Positions 48,571 through 58,467 of a stretch of 64,000 bases of DNA are shown in pieces (positions within the stretch are counted from its first letter, which is position 1; every line of letters starts with the position of its first letter). The position numbers were made by a program, and so were the translations under genes. The notes beneath the pieces were generated by a model, which was not told the origin of the DNA, searched no databases, and saw nothing but the letters and a program-made list of their open reading frames with translations. The DNA is taken from NCBI GenBank assembly GCA_017640725.1, contig JAEPQB010000002.1, positions 558,001-622,000 on the forward strand. The letters are read 5' to 3'. The DNA is from Kordiimonadaceae bacterium (lineage in GTDB: Bacteria; Pseudomonadota; Alphaproteobacteria; Sphingomonadales; Kordiimonadaceae).

Positions 48571-49077
48571 CTAAATGTACTCTGATGGCTTCACAAGGTC
48601 CACGAGCTTAATGCCCATTTTTTCCGCAATATGTTCGCACGCTTCACGCACCGCCCCGTGCCCGCCTGCTTTTTCAGAAATCCAATTGGCGATGGCTTTG
48701 ACTTCGGCGGCTGCATTTGCTGACGCCATTGGATAGGCAACGCGACCCATGACATCCAGATCAATCCAGTCATCGCCCATGAAGGCACAGTTTTCAAAAC
48801 CAATGCCCATGTCATCGCAAATATCTGCAAGGGCCGCTGATTTGTCAGAACATTTAAATCGTGCGCGCCGGATGCCCAGGTCCCCCAATCGGCGCTCAAG
48901 CGGCTTGCTGCGGCGCCCAGAGATTACGGCCACCTCAACACCCGCTTTGCGCAGGTACTTGATGCCAAGCCCGTCATGCGCATGAAAGGCTTTAATCTCC
49001 TCGCCATGCTCGGTGTACAGGATGGTGCCATCGGTCATCACACCGTCTACATCCAGGCACAATAGCTTGATTTGCAT
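48571..49077 (-). CDS. kdsC: Kdo-8-phosphate phosphatase
   Basis: HAD phosphatase that removes the phosphate of Kdo-8-P. CLDVDGVMTDGTIL is motif I (D9/D11), VAVISGRRSKPLERR motif II and FMGDDWIDLDVM motif IV. At 168 residues it is the usual KdsC size. It lies between kdsA and kdsB, so the order is the pathway order. Confidence 0.94.
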   Translation of the reverse strand: MQIKLLCLDVDGVMTDGTILYTEHGEEIKAFHAHDGLGIKYLRKAGVEVAVISGRRSKPLERRLGDLGIRRARFKCSDKSAALADICDDMGIGFENCAFMGDDWIDLDVMGRVAYPMASANAAAEVKAIANWISEKAGGHGAVREACEHIAEKMGIKLVDLVKPSEYI

Positions 49078-49081
49078 GCAG

Positions 49082-49924
49082 TTACTCCGTGACCACTGGG
49101 TCGAAGGATTTTACAAGGTCGTCAATGGCTTTGATCTGCTCAAGGAAAGGCCGGAGCGCATGAAGTGGCAAAGCACAGGGCCCGTCGCACAATGCTTCAT
49201 CGGGGTTTGGGTGTGCCTCCAGGAAAAGACCCGCGATCCCAAGCGCCATGCCAGACCGCGCAAGCGCACCAGCCTGTGCGCGGCGACCATCGGCACTGTC
49301 TGACCGGCCACCGGGTTGCTGCAGCGCGTGGGTCGCATCAAAAATAACGGGGCCCATTTGCTTCATCACGTCCATGCCCAGCATATCAACAACAAGGTTG
49401 TTATAACCGAAGCTGGTGCCGCGTTCGCAAAGCATTATGTCGCTTTTGCCGCTTTCGCGAAACTTCTTGATGATATGGGCCATTTCCTGAGGCGCCAGAA
49501 ACTGAGGTTTTTTGACGTTCACGATGGCGTCCGTTGCCGCCATCGCTGCCACTAAGTCGGTTTGGCGCGCGAGAAAGGCAGGCAGCTGAATTACGTCAGC
49601 AACCTCCGCCGCCGCAGCAGCCTGCGCTGGCTCATGCACGTCAGTTAAGACCGGAACATCGAACTCAGATTTAATATCAGCGAGCAGCTGGAGCCCTGCC
49701 TCGAGCCCGGGTCCGCGAAATGAGTGCACCGAGCTTCGATTGGCTTTATCGAAGCTTGCTTTGAAAACATAAGGGATCGAAAGAGCGGAAGTAATTTCTT
49801 TGAAGGCCGCCGCCACTTCAAACGCCAATTCCCGGCTCTCCAGCACATTCATGCCAGCAAATAGTACAAAGGGTTTATCATTGGCGACAGAGATGCCGTC
49901 GGTAATGCGAACGCTACGAGCCAT
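49082..49924 (-). CDS. kdsA: Kdo-8-phosphate synthase
   Basis: Condenses arabinose-5-phosphate and PEP to Kdo-8-P. It has [40 protein letters not shown], and [17 protein letters not shown], all KdsA signatures. The 280-residue length is normal. A GGAAGGGG stretch precedes the ATG. It leads the operon; four bases separate it from kdsC. Confidence 0.96.
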   Translation of the reverse strand: MARSVRITDGISVANDKPFVLFAGMNVLESRELAFEVAAAFKEITSALSIPYVFKASFDKANRSSVHSFRGPGLEAGLQLLADIKSEFDVPVLTDVHEPAQAAAAAEVADVIQLPAFLARQTDLVAAMAATDAIVNVKKPQFLAPQEMAHIIKKFRESGKSDIMLCERGTSFGYNNLVVDMLGMDVMKQMGPVIFDATHALQQPGGRSDSADGRRAQAGALARSGMALGIAGLFLEAHPNPDEALCDGPCALPLHALRPFLEQIKAIDDLVKSFDPVVTE

Positions 49925-49989
49925 AAGCCCCTTCCCGTAGTTTTTTGTTTGTTTAACTGGCTAACGTGCCAGCACAAAAAGCGCAAGAG

Positions 49990-50727
49990 TTAGTCTGTTC
50001 CGGGATTATTGAGACTGTCAGCTTTGGGCGCCGGTGGTTCGATGTGGCAATCAAGCTTTACTGCCGCAGGATCACGGGAAACGCACGCCAATACCAGCTC
50101 AAATTCGGGAACATAGTTGAAGAAAACATGAATGTTGGCAAGACCACCTGGGGTCGGTGACAATAGATCAAAGCGTCCGCTACTCAGATCAATTTCAATA
50201 CCGCGCAAATACGGCATAAGGGCACCGTCCTCAAGTTTCACGCAGGCTTCCTTGATGGCCCAAAGAGTGAAAAACAGCATGCGGCCCTCACCCTCAGGCA
50301 TGGCGCTCATGAGTTGCCATTCATGCTGAGGAAAGCGGCGCTCGGCCACACGGCGCCAATCAATAACATGGTCAATCTGCTGAATATCAATGCCGATGGG
50401 GGTGTGCTCAGAGGTCGCCACTGCTGCAATGCCAGCTTCCGCTGCACCGGTGTGAGAAACCGAAAAGAATGGGGGTTCTGTTGGACTGAATCCCTCAATG
50501 GAAATGCGTCCTGCACCTTCCTGGTAAAGCGGTACCGCAGCAGGTGTTAGGCCCATAATGTTTGCAAGTTTTGTGCGCAGCATGGTGCGCGCAGTGACAA
50601 ACGCAGGGCGTGCACCTTCGTGCATACCAGCCAACCGGTCATGCTCGGTGTCGGAAAGCACGTCCTGCCGGCTTAACTGCGGATCAGCTGCCCGCACAGT
50701 AAATGGAACTTTGGGTAACTCGCTCAT
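49990..50727 (-). CDS. 4'-phosphopantetheinyl transferase (Sfp type)
   Basis: Transfers phosphopantetheine from CoA onto carrier proteins. PIGIDIQQIDHVIDWRR carries the magnesium-binding acids and TLWAIKEACVKLEDG the W-x-x-K-E-A signature. The 245-residue length fits the Sfp class. Neither a polyketide nor a peptide synthetase gene lies in the window, so its carrier is encoded elsewhere. The link with kds genes is probably chance. Confidence 0.92.
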   Translation of the reverse strand: MSELPKVPFTVRAADPQLSRQDVLSDTEHDRLAGMHEGARPAFVTARTMLRTKLANIMGLTPAAVPLYQEGAGRISIEGFSPTEPPFFSVSHTGAAEAGIAAVATSEHTPIGIDIQQIDHVIDWRRVAERRFPQHEWQLMSAMPEGEGRMLFFTLWAIKEACVKLEDGALMPYLRGIEIDLSSGRFDLLSPTPGGLANIHVFFNYVPEFELVLACVSRDPAAVKLDCHIEPPAPKADSLNNPGTD

Positions 50728-50754
50728 GCTTGAGTGATAGCAGATCGATCACAT

Positions 50755-50806
50755 GAGGGAAGGGAAAGAAGGAAAAAAGTGAGGGAGGAAGGAAAGGGGA
50801 GGAAAA
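50755..50806. other. 52-base homopurine tract
   Basis: On the plus strand 51 of 52 bases are purines, with a single T at 50780. It lies between the start of the phosphopantetheinyl transferase gene and the terminator of the second RTX gene. Possible triplex-forming or replication-stalling DNA; no role shown. Confidence 0.8.
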
Positions 50807-50817
50807 TCAAACAAGAA

Positions 50818-50838
50818 GGCCCCGGCATTACCGGGGCC
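50818..50838 (-). terminator. Terminator after second RTX gene
   Basis: Perfect eight-pair stem GGCCCCGG/CCGGGGCC with a five-base loop, then a T-rich stretch on the minus strand. It lies 28 bases past the stop of the second RTX gene. Same location logic as the terminator after the first RTX gene. Confidence 0.75.
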
Positions 50839-50865
50839 TCTATAGCTACAAGATTGAGCTAATTC

Positions 50866-53800
50866 TTAAAGCGTGACTTGGTCGATCGTCAGGTCATCCA
50901 GCGTGATGCCGCGAATAAACACGGTTGAATTGCCAGTGAAGGAGATAAGCACTCCGTCGAAGCCATCTTGCGAGGTTTCAATAGAAAGAGCTTTCACCTC
51001 GGCAAGGTTAGCAAAACCTGCCGCCACGCCGCTCAAATCCAGAATATCATCGTCCGGATCGAAATCGACAATTATGTTGTTGCTGTTTGCGTCGGCGCCA
51101 AAGACGAAGATGTCATCACCGCCATTACCACGCAGCAAGTTGTCACCGGCACCGCCAATCAACGTATCGTCGCCACTGCCACCACGAATGGTGTCATTAC
51201 CGGCTCCGCCAACAAGACTATCATCGTCATCGCCGCCGAACAGGGTGTCGTTACCGTCGCCGCCAATTACGGTGTCGTTGCCATCACCGCCAAAGAGTTC
51301 ATCGTCGCCGTCACCGCCGACTACCGAGTCCGCGCCATTGCCTGCAAAGACCAAATCATCATCATCACCGGCATCAATAACATCATTACCTTCAGCTGCA
51401 CTACCACTGCCGCCATAAATGGTGTCATTGCCGTCGAGGCCGAAGATATCATCGTTACCTTCGCCGCCGCCAATTATTTCGTTACCGCCAGATCCAAAGA
51501 CGGTGTCGTTTCCAGTGCCGCCATAGGCGACATTGAAGCCATCCGAAGCAGAGTTGCTGACTTCGCCAATAGCCACCACACCATTGTCGTCACCGCCGCG
51601 GTCGTCCCAGGTGCCAGTGACAATTACGTCGTTACCATCACCACCGAACAGAACATCGGCGCCGTCATCCGCTGTGGAATCCGTGGACGCCACACCAAAC
51701 AAGTCGGAGGCCGTTCCGCCGCCTACTATTACGTCATCGTTGCCACCACCAAATAGTGTGTCGTTACCACCGTCACCGCGGATAACATCGTCACCTTCAT
51801 CATCTGGACCGGCAAAAACGATATCCCGACCGCTGCCGCCGATGACTGTATCATCGCCGTTGCCCGCGTTCACTGTATCGTTGCCAGCACCTGCATCAAA
51901 CGAATCGTCGCCGCCTTCACCGCGTAGTCGGTCCTGCCCAGTACCGCCAGCAAATACTTCGTCGTCGTCACTACCTTCGATCAATCCGCCGTTATCATCG
52001 GCGGCAAAGTCGACATCAGCAACAACACGAAGGTTGACGGTAAGGGTTTCAGTCGCGCCTGAAGTTGCGTTGACAATTGTGATTTCGATTGTTTCATCGA
52101 GATTGGAAGCCGAATTGGAGAGGCTCGCATCGGCATCGAAGCGGATGGTATCAATATTGCCATCAGCTCCAACTGCGTCAGTAACAGTCAGTGTACCATA
52201 TTCGGTATCAACTGTGTCCCCGGCATCCACCGCTTCGCCATCGATTTCCGTTATGGTCCAGTCGTTATCAGAATAGGCCGCTAGAGGAGTGCCTGACGTT
52301 GGGTCCCAAGCCAAAATCCCGTCTGCAAATGTGTCAGTGTTTGAGTCACCTGCATCCGCGTGCAAATCCAAATCGAACACGATGTCATCACAAGCACTGG
52401 TAGTCAGCGTTACATTGTCGAATTCGAGAACTTCGACACCTTCGAGTGTGTCTGTACCCTCTACGTTGACCTCAAAATCACCGGAATCGTCGGTAATATC
52501 GGTGGCATCATCAATAAAACCACTGAAACGAGCCGTATCGTCGCCACTGCCACCAATGATGCTGTCATCATTGGCTCCACCAATAAGCAGGTCATCGCCG
52601 CGACCACCTAACAAGTCATCATCACCGTTTCCACCGGAGAGCGTGTCAGCGTTGGTATCAAACGACGTGTCGCCATTCAGGGTATCGTCACCGTTACCAC
52701 CTTCAATATCGTCGCGGCCATCTGCACCCTGAAGTGAATCATCGCCTTCGCCGCCGGTAATATTATCGTTGCCGTCACCGCCATTGATGCTGTCATCACC
52801 ATTGTTACCATTCAGATTGTCATTTCCGCCGAGGCCATTAATCTCTTCCGCTGCATCGCCACCATTAATGGTGTTGTTGCTGCTGGTGCCATCGATTGTC
52901 GTGTCGGCCGGAATAACCAACGTTACATCCACGTCGACCGTTTCACCGGTCGTAGTGTTTTGCAGACGAATTGTGACAGTCTGCGACTGTTCAGTCGGGT
53001 CATCGCCTTCATTGTCATCCGCATCAAATGTAATGGTATCAATGTTGCCGTCCGCATCGGCATCTGTGACAGTAATATCACCCAGATTGAACGAGAAAGA
53101 GCGGCCATCTGTTGCGGTGGAGTTATTGACCCGCGTGATGGTCCATTCATTGTCGGTATATTCTGTAAGAGGGTCACCTGCTGCGCCCGGCACCCATTGA
53201 AGTACATACTGTGCAACTGTGTCAGTGACCCCGGTTCCGGCGGCGGCAGAAAGCGTGATATCCAAAGGAATGTCTTCGTTTGCCGTTGAAGACAACGTGA
53301 TGTTGCCGTCAAATTCCAGCGACTCAACATTGTCTACTTCATCATCACCTTCAACCAGAACATTAAAGCCTGTTCCCCCGTCACCGGCTTCGATGTCGCT
53401 TTCATCAGTGATCGAGCCATTGAAAATAGCAGTATCGTCGCCGTCACCGCCATCAATGTCATCATCATTGGCGCCGCCGGTTATCTCGTCATCATTGTTT
53501 CCACCATTAAGAGTATCGTCGCCTTCGCCACCGGTAAGAACGTCGTCATCGTTGCCACCTTCGAGGCTATCTGCGCCAGCACCACCTTCCAGTGTATCTT
53601 CACCATCTTCGCCAAGCAGATCATCGTCATCGTTGCCGCCTGACAGCTCGTCATCGCCGGCGCCACCCTCAAGGGTGTCGTCTCCGTTGTTACCGAAAAC
53701 AATATCGTCATCAGCATCGCCGCGCACCAAATCCGTGCCGTCATCACCTGTGATGGTATCGTCGCCATTGCCGCCAGAGACTGTGTCCCCGGTTGCTGCG

Positions 53801-55665
53801 TCGTCACGTGTTCTAATAACGTCATCACCGTTGCCGCCGTTCAGGACATCGTCGCCGTTACTACCGGTAATGGTATCGTCGCCGTTACCGCCATTGACTG
53901 TATTGTCAGTTGCGTCTGTACCAGCATCGATAACATCGTCATCGTCACCACCATTAATGGTGTCTGAACCGTCGCCACCATTGATGGTGTCATCACCGTT
54001 GTTGCCGTCGATACTGTCGCCGCCGGCACCACCAGTGAAGGTTTCGTCATCGTCACCGCCAACGAGCGTGTCTCCGCCCGCGTCTGCAGAGAAATTGTCA
54101 TCCGCAGTCAGGGTAAGGTTCAACGTCATGGTGACCGTAGAGGACGCATCCGCATTTTCCAGCGTGATGGTAATCTCGTCAGTGCAATTGGCCTCTTCGT
54201 TTCTAAGGTCGTTGTTGCCTTCAAATCGAATGGTTTCAGCCATGCCGTCGCCATCTGTATCAATAATGCGAAGCGTACCGATACCTACGTCAACAAAGTC
54301 ACCGTTGTTGGCAACGCCGGTACCGTCAATGTTAACAACCGTCCAGTCGTTGTCATCGTAAGGCGTGCTCAACACTGTGCTGGCGGTCGGATCCCAGGCT
54401 AGCACTGAGCTAGCATGCGTGGCTGAGGTTTGCCCCTCTGCAGTGGCTGTCAGGTCAATAGAAGCTCCGATATCGTCTGCCGTTGTGGAAGACAGAGTGA
54501 TATTGTCAAAGGCCAGATTCTCAACGTTTTCGACATCATCTGTTCCTTGAACACGCACGCGGAACCCGCCACTAATGGTTGTGATGTCATTGGTTCCATC
54601 AACCTCGCCATCAAATATGGCGGTATCAGTGCCATCACCGCCATCTATGTCATCATCGTCGTTGCCACCGATTAGTGTATCGTCGCCAGCTTCACCAAAT
54701 AGGCGGTCATCACCGTCTCCGCCAATCAGGGAGTCGTTGTTGTTACCACCAAAGAGGCGGTCAATGCCGTCTTCACCGCGAAGCGTATCGTCACCGCCGT
54801 CACCGCGCAGTGTATCTCGGTCATCGCCACCAAGTACAGAGTCGTCACCGCTACCAGCATCAATTACGTCACTATCGGCGCCGCCAAGAATAACGTCATT
54901 ACCTGCGCCGCCATCGATATTGTCGTTGCCGTCACCACCTTCGATATTATCGTTACCGGCATCGCCAGCAATGTCGTCAGCACCGTCTTCACCATTGAGA
55001 CTGTCGTCGCCCTCACCGCCGTCCAGCGTGTCGTTCCCATTGCCACCAAAGAGTGAATCTGAGTCATCGCAACCGAACAGTTGGTCATTACCATCTTCAC
55101 CGCGCAGCGTATCATCACCATCGCCGCCGACCAGAATGTCGCGGTCATCGCCACCCAAAATGGAATCGTTACCTAGTCCACCATTGATATTGTCGTCGTC
55201 GTCGCCACCATTGATGATGTCGTTGCCGTCTTCACCGAACACCGTATCATCGCCAGCCTCACCCATAATGCGGTCGACATCGTCACAACCGTAAATTAGG
55301 TCGTTGCCTGTGCCGCCGAAAATGCTGTCTGTACCGGCGCCGCCGAAAATTGTATCGGTGCCACTGCCGCCAAGAATGCTGTCTGCACCCGTGCCACCGA
55401 TGATGACGTCGCTGCCTGAACCACCATCCAAGATATCGTTGCCGGCACCGCCGTCGATATTATCATCGTCGTCGTTACCAAAAATCTCATCAGCATCGTC
55501 ATTACCAAATAGGACATCATCACCGTCACCACCGAAGATGTCATCGGCACCGTCTCCACCAATGATAGTGTCATCACCACCCAAGCCAGTGATAGTATCG
55601 TCATCTGTACATGCGCCGCCTGCAGGCAGCAGATCATTACCAGCGGTACCGTTAAAAACGCCCAT
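50866..55665 (-). CDS. RTX calcium-binding protein 2, 1599 residues
   Basis: Large secreted repeat protein. The frame starts with TTG at 55737 but ATG 55665, reading MGVFNGTAGNDLL, is chosen: the first RTX turn follows directly. Blocks of GGxGxDxLx repeats alternate with three copies of a non-RTX beta-rich module at about residues 346-526, 745-924 and 1044-1219. Each holds a W-T-x-x-x-I/V motif after a Y-x-D-N-D/E stretch. A C-terminal targeting domain of about 85 residues (from about NNIIVDFDPDDDILDLSG) ends QVTL. Five cysteines occur, three of them in the RTX part near the start and two in modules, which is unusual for a type I substrate. No exporter gene adjoins it. Confidence 0.92.
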   Translation of the reverse strand: MGVFNGTAGNDLLPAGGACTDDDTITGLGGDDTIIGGDGADDIFGGDGDDVLFGNDDADEIFGNDDDDNIDGGAGNDILDGGSGSDVIIGGTGADSILGGSGTDTIFGGAGTDSIFGGTGNDLIYGCDDVDRIMGEAGDDTVFGEDGNDIINGGDDDDNINGGLGNDSILGGDDRDILVGGDGDDTLRGEDGNDQLFGCDDSDSLFGGNGNDTLDGGEGDDSLNGEDGADDIAGDAGNDNIEGGDGNDNIDGGAGNDVILGGADSDVIDAGSGDDSVLGGDDRDTLRGDGGDDTLRGEDGIDRLFGGNNNDSLIGGDGDDRLFGEAGDDTLIGGNDDDDIDGGDGTDTAIFDGEVDGTNDITTISGGFRVRVQGTDDVENVENLAFDNITLSSTTADDIGASIDLTATAEGQTSATHASSVLAWDPTASTVLSTPYDDNDWTVVNIDGTGVANNGDFVDVGIGTLRIIDTDGDGMAETIRFEGNNDLRNEEANCTDEITITLENADASSTVTMTLNLTLTADDNFSADAGGDTLVGGDDDETFTGGAGGDSIDGNNGDDTINGGDGSDTINGGDDDDVIDAGTDATDNTVNGGNGDDTITGSNGDDVLNGGNGDDVIRTRDDAATGDTVSGGNGDDTITGDDGTDLVRGDADDDIVFGNNGDDTLEGGAGDDELSGGNDDDDLLGEDGEDTLEGGAGADSLEGGNDDDVLTGGEGDDTLNGGNNDDEITGGANDDDIDGGDGDDTAIFNGSITDESDIEAGDGGTGFNVLVEGDDEVDNVESLEFDGNITLSSTANEDIPLDITLSAAAGTGVTDTVAQYVLQWVPGAAGDPLTEYTDNEWTITRVNNSTATDGRSFSFNLGDITVTDADADGNIDTITFDADDNEGDDPTEQSQTVTIRLQNTTTGETVDVDVTLVIPADTTIDGTSSNNTINGGDAAEEINGLGGNDNLNGNNGDDSINGGDGNDNITGGEGDDSLQGADGRDDIEGGNGDDTLNGDTSFDTNADTLSGGNGDDDLLGGRGDDLLIGGANDDSIIGGSGDDTARFSGFIDDATDITDDSGDFEVNVEGTDTLEGVEVLEFDNVTLTTSACDDIVFDLDLHADAGDSNTDTFADGILAWDPTSGTPLAAYSDNDWTITEIDGEAVDAGDTVDTEYGTLTVTDAVGADGNIDTIRFDADASLSNSASNLDETIEITIVNATSGATETLTVNLRVVADVDFAADDNGGLIEGSDDDEVFAGGTGQDRLRGEGGDDSFDAGAGNDTVNAGNGDDTVIGGSGRDIVFAGPDDEGDDVIRGDGGNDTLFGGGNDDVIVGGGTASDLFGVASTDSTADDGADVLFGGDGNDVIVTGTWDDRGGDDNGVVAIGEVSNSASDGFNVAYGGTGNDTVFGSGGNEIIGGGEGNDDIFGLDGNDTIYGGSGSAAEGNDVIDAGDDDDLVFAGNGADSVVGGDGDDELFGGDGNDTVIGGDGNDTLFGGDDDDSLVGGAGNDTIRGGSGDDTLIGGAGDNLLRGNGGDDIFVFGADANSNNIIVDFDPDDDILDLSGVAAGFANLAEVKALSIETSQDGFDGVLISFTGNSTVFIRGITLDDLTIDQVTL

Positions 55666-55848
55666 TTGAAAAACCCCAATATCCTTACTGGAACAAATAT
55701 TTGGGGCCAAGCTATCAGCAACTATTCCGGGCGTCAAACAATCTGGGGGTAGAATAATAGAATTTTAAGCTTTGGAATCTGGCGGTTAGCGCAAAATTGC
55801 AACACTCAGAATCGCTTAGCAGGAATGGGGCATTTTTAGGGCTGGGCG

Positions 55849-57396
55849 TCAATTTTGCGTGGCACGACCATTCGCAACCAGTTTGGGCACTGAAATTCCG
55901 ACGTCATTCCTGATATCAGCAAGCAACCAGGCGCAGCCTTCGGCCTCGGCGGCTTGCCAGAAATCAACTATAGTCTGGGTGTTTTCAGCAAGCCTCTGCA
56001 ATGTTTCGTCAAGGTCTTTGGCCGCCTTCATCAGATTGCCATCCGCTTCGTCGGATTTTTCAACAAAGTCATATATGGATTTTGAGACGCTGCCCAATGT
56101 GACAAGTGCCGTTATAAGTGGGGCAGTCGTGCCTCCCAATATTGCAAAAGCGGAAATAGAAGCCGCGAGGATCAAAGTATCAACGGCGTCCTTGTTGGAG
56201 AACAGTTCGTATTGGATGCTGGCCACTGCAGGGTCAACAGCATCTGCTGTCCCCGTAAATTTTACCTTCTTCAATCCTCTCGCAAGTCCAACCGAAGCCA
56301 CATCTAAAGACAACTCCGCAATGAGATCGTAAAGTCCATTTTCCTTAAACTCATCATGCTGCCTGGTTGCCTCTGCAAGTTCCGCACGCCGAGCCTCAAA
56401 CGAGCGCAACAAGCGTATTTGCTGTATGGCGATGGTGCGAAATTGACTTGTTCTTTTTTGGCACAAGGCCCGCTGCGCCCCTTCGTGTTGCAAGATGGCC
56501 TGTTTCTTCGGGCCAAAACATTGGTGAAATATCCGCTCGCGCTCGGGCGTCATCGTTCCAGCAATGCGCCCATACTGATAAGCCGTGAAGCATTTTTCCG
56601 TCATTTCATCGCCAACAATCAACGGCTGCAAATTTGTCGGTATGTAGGAGAGTATAAAGCCTTTTTGATAGGTGGTTAGTTCTAAAAAACTGTATGTTTT
56701 CTTGGAGGTTAGAAACAACCCATCTCTCGACTCAAAGTCCCAGTGTTTTTTAAACCAGATGGGTCTGAAGCGGCTTTTCAAACGCTTCATCAACCACTCA
56801 ATAGTTTTTGGGGCTTTCGAGTTCTTCACCCGACCCGTCGAGCGATCAATCACAAGCCCCTCATCGAGCTTCAAGCTCACGGCAAACTTGCCTTTGATGA
56901 TGCCCACTTTGAGAATGCGGATGGGGGTGCCCGCCCGGTGAGACATTCTTTTCAGGAATTTTAGCAAGCTGTTTTTCAAGTCGTCGGGCAGATGGATGTC
57001 GCTGGCGCGGTATCGAATTTTGCCGTTCGTTTGAAGGACTGGGCTTGCCAGCAAATTCAGGACGGGCAGCCCACCCACCGCATTGATGAACAATTGATAG
57101 CCCCGCAAATCTGCAGGCAAAAACCGGCTGAGCTTGGTACCACTTCGTTTTCCCAGAATACGCTCTTCGCTTGCGGAGTGAACGCCTACGCGTACTCCTT
57201 TCGAGCCTTTAGCAAACAGATCTTCTAGTGATTTCAGCAACTCCTTATGGAACCTTCCATCGATCACCTGTGGCTGGCTCCTCGACCGGATCAGTCCACC
57301 ATTGCGCTTCACCACCAACTGAACAAATGCGACATCTGCGGGGTGATTGCGCGCCCGTGTACCGACGTTCGACTTCATCTTATAAAAATCGGCCAT
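55849..57396 (-). CDS. Unrecognised 515-residue protein with PG-binding-like N-terminus
   Basis: I do not recognise it as a whole. Residues 8-60, with NHPADVAFVQLVVKR and VIDGRFHKELL, follow the N-R-P-x-D-V-x-x-V-Q-x-L-L ... V-D-G-x-F-G pattern of peptidoglycan-binding-like N-termini in phage- and contractile-system proteins. A basic, charged middle follows and then a helical section with one or two hydrophobic stretches (about 415-445, ILAASISAFAILGGTTAPLI), which may insert in membranes. No signal peptide. It is divergent from the lipoprotein gene at 57475, separated by 78 bases. A toxin-like or cell-envelope role is only inference. Confidence 0.65.
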   Translation of the reverse strand: MADFYKMKSNVGTRARNHPADVAFVQLVVKRNGGLIRSRSQPQVIDGRFHKELLKSLEDLFAKGSKGVRVGVHSASEERILGKRSGTKLSRFLPADLRGYQLFINAVGGLPVLNLLASPVLQTNGKIRYRASDIHLPDDLKNSLLKFLKRMSHRAGTPIRILKVGIIKGKFAVSLKLDEGLVIDRSTGRVKNSKAPKTIEWLMKRLKSRFRPIWFKKHWDFESRDGLFLTSKKTYSFLELTTYQKGFILSYIPTNLQPLIVGDEMTEKCFTAYQYGRIAGTMTPERERIFHQCFGPKKQAILQHEGAQRALCQKRTSQFRTIAIQQIRLLRSFEARRAELAEATRQHDEFKENGLYDLIAELSLDVASVGLARGLKKVKFTGTADAVDPAVASIQYELFSNKDAVDTLILAASISAFAILGGTTAPLITALVTLGSVSKSIYDFVEKSDEADGNLMKAAKDLDETLQRLAENTQTIVDFWQAAEAEGCAWLLADIRNDVGISVPKLVANGRATQN

Positions 57397-57474
57397 ATGG
57401 AATGTTCTTTATTTGTTCACATAGTTGGTGTATAAAATCCCCTATAGGTTGAAGTAACAGTTGGGGAGCGTGGC

Positions 57475-58467
57475 ATGCCGCGGTTGATGGTTATTGGTTT
57501 AGCGGGGATCATGCTGCTGACGGGGTGTTTGCCACAGTTGCAAGAAAAGCATGCGCCCTACCCGCATGAAGTTCTAAGCGCAACGCGGGCAGTAATTGAT
57601 GCTGCCAATCAGTTAACACTGATTCATCCATTCTTGAGATCAGAAAACCACCTACCATCGCCGAAAGTTAGAGACCGAGCAAACATAGCATTTGCCACAC
57701 TCGAAGAAGCCTCTGTTCAATTGGTACCGTTGGTTGAAACCTATATGGAGTCTGTTCAATTTCCGCGATCCGCCCCTATAGACGCCGCGCTGTCTGAACT
57801 GACGGGGCACTTGCAATCACGGCTAGGCATCCGCGCAAAAAGAAAGGTTGAAGATACAGGCTCAATGGCCTTGCCAGAGCCTGGTTCCGGACCAAGCATC
57901 TCAAATTTTGAATTGGATGAGGTTCGTAGCCGGACGGTTTACCAAACGGCCAATTTGGCGCTACAGCTCATGCTTGTTGTGGAAGCGAATGCACTGAATT
58001 CGGAACAACCACATGACCGCATGATCAGTCTTGTTACCAAGATACAGACATCCAATGCCGTTCGCAGCATTGCAGCCCTGAACGCTTTAATCGGGGCCGA
58101 ACTGGTCAATTTTACAGCTAGTTCTTCCGCTGATGGCCATCGCTTCATAATCGCAACTTTGTTTGCTGAACTGAAACCAATTTACCAAGTCTTTGGCGAA
58201 AAAGACTCCACGAGCCTATTTCCTTCTCTCGATAGTGAGCAAATTGACACATTGATTTCCATGGACGAGGAAATTGCAATGCGGTTGTTCGAAATCTTCG
58301 ACCTGTCTTTGGAAGCCGAGGAAGAGGGCAGAGAAACAGTCGACTATGCTGAGTGGGAGATCACACCTATTGGGTTTTACAATAGGCTGGTCGCGTTTGA
58401 CGAAGCTTTAGAGGCGTTTAAAGCACAGATAAACACAAGCCGGTTGCAAGCGGAAAGCTCGCGCTAA
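57475..58467 (+). CDS. Lipoprotein of unknown function
   Basis: A 330-residue protein that begins with a lipoprotein signal (LMVIGLAGIMLLTGC, Cys as the lipid site at residue 21). The mature part is mostly helical and acidic with no recognised domain. GGGGAG precedes the ATG. It is divergent from the 515-residue protein and its end overlaps by four bases with the fusion gene at 58464 (convergent). Function unknown; a partner or immunity role for its neighbour is inference. Confidence 0.75.
   Translation: MPRLMVIGLAGIMLLTGCLPQLQEKHAPYPHEVLSATRAVIDAANQLTLIHPFLRSENHLPSPKVRDRANIAFATLEEASVQLVPLVETYMESVQFPRSAPIDAALSELTGHLQSRLGIRAKRKVEDTGSMALPEPGSGPSISNFELDEVRSRTVYQTANLALQLMLVVEANALNSEQPHDRMISLVTKIQTSNAVRSIAALNALIGAELVNFTASSSADGHRFIIATLFAELKPIYQVFGEKDSTSLFPSLDSEQIDTLISMDEEIAMRLFEIFDLSLEAEEEGRETVDYAEWEITPIGFYNRLVAFDEALEAFKAQINTSRLQAESSR

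Noticed and set aside
50873-55669. Many long plus-strand frames across the second RTX gene
   Set aside because: Same cause: repeated GGNGDD codons read backwards give open Ser/Pro frames.
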